64,000 nucleotides of DNA from Alviniconcha marisindica (Eukaryota; Mollusca; Gastropoda; Provannidae): contig JABMCL010002535.1 in NCBI GenBank assembly GCA_018857735.1, positions 175,001 to 239,000 of the forward strand. The letters are read 5' to 3'. The position numbers and the translations under genes are program-made. A model generated the notes under the pieces. It searched no databases. It was not told the origin of the DNA and was given only the letters and a program-made list of their open reading frames with translations. Positions 52,948 through 58,900 of the stretch are shown piece after piece (within the stretch, counting starts at the first letter, position 1; every line of letters starts with the position of its first letter).

Positions 52948-55900
52948 GGGAGGGGGGAGGTGTGGGGCAGGTTGGGGAGGTGTTGTTATGTGGATGTGTA
53001 AGTGAGAGAAAGAGATAGATGTATGGGTGTGCGTGTGTCTTAATAGCTGTATTTTTAATCTGTGTCTAAACTGACTTGCATATTTTAGCAGAGTGCATGT
53101 ATGTGATATATACACACACACACATACACATGTACAGTAATATTAATAGTGTGTGTGTGTGGGGGGGGGGGGGTGTATGTGTGTGTGTGTGTGTGTGTAT
53201 GTGTGTGTGTGTGTGTGTGTGTAATCAATAGTTAATGCACTAGGCCTACACTATTTGTTATAATTTATGTTTGTTTATTTTGCTTGTGGACATAATTTGA
53301 ATCTCCTGTGTTTACAGAGAACAAATTAATATTCTTGATTATTAAAAAAGCAGTATATGTATAGATACAAATTGTATATTGCTGTAATGTACACTGTTAT
53401 GATTCAGACCTCTTTTAAGTTTAAAGACATTTCAATAATTTAACATGAAAAGAAAAGAAAAATTAAGTGAGAAGCCAAAAGGTAAAACTCAGGCCACATC
53501 AGGATACTGAAAGAATTCTGTCCAAAATAAAGTAAATCAAATAGTATAAAACAAAGCTGGTGGCAAGCTAGTGGCAAACATGCTGTCACTTTTTTGCCCA
53601 GTTTCATTGAGCGGCGACCACCTAACTTTCCGCAGTTTCTTGTCTGCAGTTAATCTGTGCAACTTTAATTCACGTCCCTCCACCTCCTTTCCTTTGTAGT
53701 TCAAACAGCACACACAGTATCCTTCCCCATGGTAGTTATTTTTTAGTATTACGGTTGATTGAAACTACCTTCACTCCGGCGACACCCAGTAGGCCTAACA
53801 CAGCCGCCAGAACGTCCCAGTCAACAAACTCCCGCCTTACGCAGGGGCAGAGCACTCTAAAATTTCCTCTCATGGGAATGGTCTATAGAAGGCTGAATGC
53901 TAAAAATGTTGGTGATGCATACCCACTCCCCAGGATCCAGGAATCTCTGGACACACTGGTGGGAGCTCAGTATTTGTCAACATTAGATCTTGCCAGCAGC
54001 TATTACCAAATAGCCATGGATCCCTGGGATCAACACAAGACAGCATTCTCTACACCTTTCGGTCTCTTTGAATACACCAGGAAGCCAATGGGTTTGATGT
54101 CAGCTCCTGCTACCTTCCAGTGGTTGATACAAGCCACAATGTTGGACTTCATGTTTCAGTTCCTCTTGGTCTATCTGGATGACCTTCTCATCTACTCAAA
54201 GACATTCGTTAAACACTTGGAATACCTAGAATGGCTGAGACAGGGCTCAAGTTGAAACTGAGCTAGTGCCAGTTTCTGAGATGCCAGATCATGTACCTTG
54301 GACACACCGTATCAGCGGAAGGAGTGAGCTGCAAAGCTGGCAAAGTAGAAGCTGTGCAGAACTGGCCAATGCTGAAAACTGTAACTGAACTGTGCAGTTT
54401 TCTCAGCTTTTCTAGCTACCACCACCATTTTATCAAAGGATTCACACCAAGATCGCTGGACCACTACATGATCTGGTGAATGTGAGCAGCAAGAGCGCAA
54501 AGAAAGACAGCCAGCATGCCCATCCTTTGAGGTCCCAAACATCAGGAGGCATTTGAGTCCATGAAACAGGCCTTAACAACTGCCCCTGTGCTTGGCTATG
54601 CTGACTACACCAAACCCTTCATCTTGGAGACAGATGCAAGTCATGACAGGCTCAGCGCTATCCTGTCTCAGGAACAGGATGGGAAGCAGCATGTCATAGC
54701 CTATGCCAGTCAACACCTCAGGCCAAGTGAAAAGAACAGCTCCTTCTGCAGCAGCATGAAGCTGGAATTTCTGGCCATGAAATGGGTGATCACTGAAAAA
54801 TGTTGCTGTTACTTGCTTGGAGGACACTTCACTGTCATTACAGACAACAATCCATTGACATACTTCTGTTCTGCAAAGTTAGGCGCACTAGAACAAGATG
54901 GGCAGCACAGCTGGCACAGTTCAACTTTGAAATTAAGTACCGACTGGGCAAAGTCAATCCCGGTGATGCGCTTTCACGCATGCCATTTGATTCTCTTCCA
55001 GAATATTCGGCTGTTGACTAGTCCCCCTGTGTTGATGTCTCAGGAGACACCAATAGTTCTGTGCAACCAGCAGACAAAGCCACAACAATGGAGATTCTTC
55101 CCAGGTTGTCCATAGCCAACCTGCATGAACTACACACACAGGATCCAATCATTGGTCCTGTCATTGCAGCATGGCCAGCTAAACCCTCAGTCAGTAAGGA
55201 ACGTCCTATGAGGAGGTTAGTGCAACAGTATCCATGTTTGTCCCTGAGGGATGGGGTTCTTTATTGCAGTGACGTGGTGTCCTCCAGCAGCTGGTTCTGC
55301 TCAGCACCCTTCAGCCTGATGTCATAGCAGCTCTTCATGACAAGATGGATCACCAGGGTTACGAACAAACCATGGAGCTGCTGAGATCTCGTGTGTATTG
55401 GCCTGGTATGTACGGAGAGGTCAAAGACTACATCGACAGCTGTAAGCGGTGCACCATGGACTGTGCACCAGTGATCCACACCACCTCCAGTCATCTGCTG
55501 GCCAGTCATCCTACTGAGATTCTGGCCCTACACTTTACAAAGACGGAAACTGCCAGTGATGGAAAAGAAGATGTCCTCGAACTCACGGACATCTTCACCA
55601 AGTTCTCTCTAGCCATCCCCACGAGCAACCAAGAAGCGGTGACAGTCACCAAAGTGTTGGTTCGCAAGTGGTTTCAACACTATGGAGTTCCACAGAGGAT
55701 CCATAGTGACCAGGGTTGGAACTTTGAATCCAAGCTGGTATCAGCCCTTTGTGAGTTATATGGCATCCACAAAACTCGAACCACACCATGCCATCCACGT
55801 GGCAATGCCCAGTGCAATGCCCAGTGTGAACGATTTAACTGCTCTCTGCATGACCTACTATGCACTCTTCCCCCAGAACTGAAGACCAAGTGGCCACAGT

Positions 55901-58900
55901 ATTTGCCAGAGCTTGTACAGGCATACAACAACACCCTGCATGCCTCGACAAGTTTTTCGCCCCACTTCCTTCTGTTTGGGCAGGAACCACAACTGCCAGT
56001 AGACTACCTACTTGGGCGCACAGTGCCTTTGGCAGTGGGACCTACAGACTGAGTAAGACAGCATCAGCTCCAGCTTCAAGATGCACATGTGAGAGCACTG
56101 AAATACCTGCAGCAGGCTGTGACAAAGAGGGTGAAACAGACAGACCAGAGGGTCTGTGATCATTCACTTAACGTTGGTGATCTTGTCTACATGAGAAACC
56201 GGGTCATTGGCAGGAGCAAAATACAAGACCAATGGCGTCCTGAGCTGCATATTGTGACAGCATGGCCATACCCAGGTATTCACGTGTATGCAGCCAAGCT
56301 GTCTGCTGGTGGACAGACTGTCAGTTGAGATGATCTGTTGCATGCCACCCCATTTGAGGTTGCCAAAGACATACCACAAAACCAGCATTAGATGCACCCA
56401 TGCCAACAGAACAACATTATCCAGACCAAGGAGAATTCTGGTTGGGTCAGCCTGTCAACGTTGATCCAGTGCCATCATCGGCACCAGCATCAGCAACAAC
56501 AGATGTTCAACAGCCTGTGACTGCTGCTTCCAGCCCTTCAGGTACCCCAGCCATTGAGGTTACAACTTCTGCCCAACCTGTACTGAGATGCTCTACCTGA
56601 GTAAACAAGAGTATTAATCCTAATGCAGCATACGTACCCCAAAGTGCATTGTGGCAACCATATCACAAGTAATGTAACACTGGACTGAACTGTATTATGC
56701 TGAGGACAGTCAGACATTGATCATGTATGCTGCTACTGCTATTAGCACACTCTGGATGTATAGAATCTTAGTTCATGAATCATAATGAATGGCCCATGTT
56801 ATCTAACCGGTTGTGTTGTTCCTGTCATATGTTTACATTGGTTCTCTCATTTTATACCTAGAAACATTAGATTTTGGTCATATCTGGCAGTGGTTGTGTG
56901 AGTATTGTTTGCATACACTGTTCTACTATTCTATCGAGGGTTTCTTTTAGTAAGGTTAGTCCACTCTTCAGTAATACATTGGGAAAATGAATAATTATAG
57001 TGTATTGTCGTTCTGTGTGAGTTCTACTTTGATGTTTTATTAATTCAACTCTCAGTAGCCCCTGAGTGCATCATCATTCAGCATAGTTTCTGCTTGGATT
57101 GTTTATTAATTCAACTCTTAGTAGATCTAGCTTTAGAATGATCTCCTGTCATGTGTTCCAGCAATGAGGACATTGGTACTCGCTAAGTAACGGGAAGGTC
57201 CTACTGTGATGATTTGTTAATTCAGCTCTTGGTAGCCTTTGCATAATGTTACTGTTAATTCACCAGTGAGGATGCTGGTGGTGATTGAGTAAGGGGGGAT
57301 GTAATAGAGTGTGTTATTGTACTCTGTATGTTGCTCTGTCAATGTCCTTTCATGTGTGGACGTCATTCAATTTTTTACATATGTTTTACATGTTGTTATT
57401 TTGGACACCATTATAAGATGTGGTGTGAGAATGTGAGAGAAAGCAAGAGACAATACCAAATATGGTATCCATCCAAGAAAAGAAGAATAAAACAGGAATT
57501 TCTGGCTGTGGCTTGTTTTTTTGTTTTTTGTTTTTTTCTCTCTGCATGTTTTATTCCAGTTTTTGTGCAAAGTACAGCAATATTATGATAGTGAATACAA
57601 TAAACTAAGTAGTCGTAAGCAAAAATAGTTTATAAACAACAAAACTCAACTGTATTGGGGGGGAAATCGGAGAGAGAGAGGGAGACACATAGAGAGACAC
57701 GCACGCATGCACGCACGCACACACACACACACACACACGCAACAATCCTGAAAAAAAAAAAGTACTTACATAGTACATGCATGCGAACAATACATAAATG
57801 CATGAATGCATGTATCTGCGTTGTACATCATGTCATCTTGCTGGCTGTGGCTTGTTTGTTGTTGCTTATTTCCAACCTGCTACTTCCATTGACCGTTTAC
57901 ATATGGTTCAAACAGTTCATCAAGGACAAGCCGTGAAATCTGGGATCAAGCTGTGGGTGTTGGCTGATGCTGTGACAGCCTACTGTTACAACCTGGAGGT
58001 CTACGCAGGTAAACATGGACAGCAGATCAACAGACTAATGGGATTTAGTGCTCGAGTCATCACTGGCCTCACCAAGCCCATTCACAACTTCAGCCACATA
58101 ATTTACACGGATAATTTCTACGCATCACCCATTCTGGCAAAATACCTGGTGATTCAGAAGACTTAACTATGTGGGACAATGCAACCAAACCACTGGGCTA
58201 CCCTGCTGACATCGTAAAAATGAATGCAGAAGCTCAACACCACCCTCTTGGTAGTAGCGACTGACATCAATGTGAAGATTCTAGCATGTTGGCAACAGCA
58301 TAGAACGCCAAATGTATGGTCTACTACCTGTCTACTGCCCACACCCCTCATGAGGAAGAACCAAAGAGTGTCACCCGATGACAGAGGGACGGCACAGAGG
58401 TAGAGCTCCCCTGTCCTCCTACCGTGGCTACCTATGCCCAGTACATGAATGGAGTGGACAAACTGGACCAGATGATGAGGCAGAACAAATTAAAAAAAGT
58501 GCATAAAATGGTACTGACGAGTGGAAACTAAACTCAAGGAAACAAGTCGGTACAATGCTTGTCATCGAAGGACACACCATCAATCACAAGGCTGGAAATG
58601 TGGTGAAGTGTGATTTTTTGTCATTCAGGCTAGACCTGGCTCATAAACTGGTTGAGGGTCACTACATGGAGAAGGTCCCAGTTGGCAGACCATGCACTGA
58701 AGCCATAGACAATGACCCACCCTTTGGATTGAATGGACCACTGGCCTATGAGAGGTGAGGGCAAAGGTCATGTCTGTGAGGTGTGCAATGCATGACACAA
58801 GCACCATGAATGACGAAACCCAGGCGTGTCATACCAAGACAACCCCTTCAAACAACGAAAAACGACCATGAAATGCAAAAAGTGTAATATGTACCTCTGC

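Larger units (their letters stand above)
50677..53883. mobile_element. 3.2-kb TIR element nested in the Gypsy RT
   Basis: The ends are GACCATTCCCATGAG and CTCATGGGAATGGTC, perfect 15-bp inverted repeats, with TATA directly outside on both sides (50673-50676 and 53884-53887). Removing the element and one TATA makes the RT reading frame continuous through its conserved motif. The inside has subterminal GGCGTGAGTTTG/GGCGGGAGTTTG words, long GA, CA, TA and GT microsatellites and no transposase, so it is non-autonomous. Superfamily unknown; TA or TATA targets are possible. Confidence 0.85.
48497..57901 (+). mobile_element. Gypsy-family LTR retrotransposon (9.4 kb with nested insertions)
   Basis: The 5' LTR (about 48497-48748) and 3' LTR (57300-57901, enlarged by a retroposon) share TTGTACTCTGTATGTTGCTC, GTCAATGT and CAACCTGCTACTT, and both end TTTACA. 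A primer-binding-like TGGCGCTGGTGAGCAGG follows the 5' LTR at 48750, and the polypurine tract AAGGGGGGA precedes the 3' LTR at 57291-57299. Order inside is gag with CCHC knuckle, aspartic protease, RT, RNase H, integrase (Ty3/Gypsy order). It sits within a piggyBac transposase. All reading frames carry breaks. The exact left LTR base is uncertain by a few bases. Confidence 0.9.
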
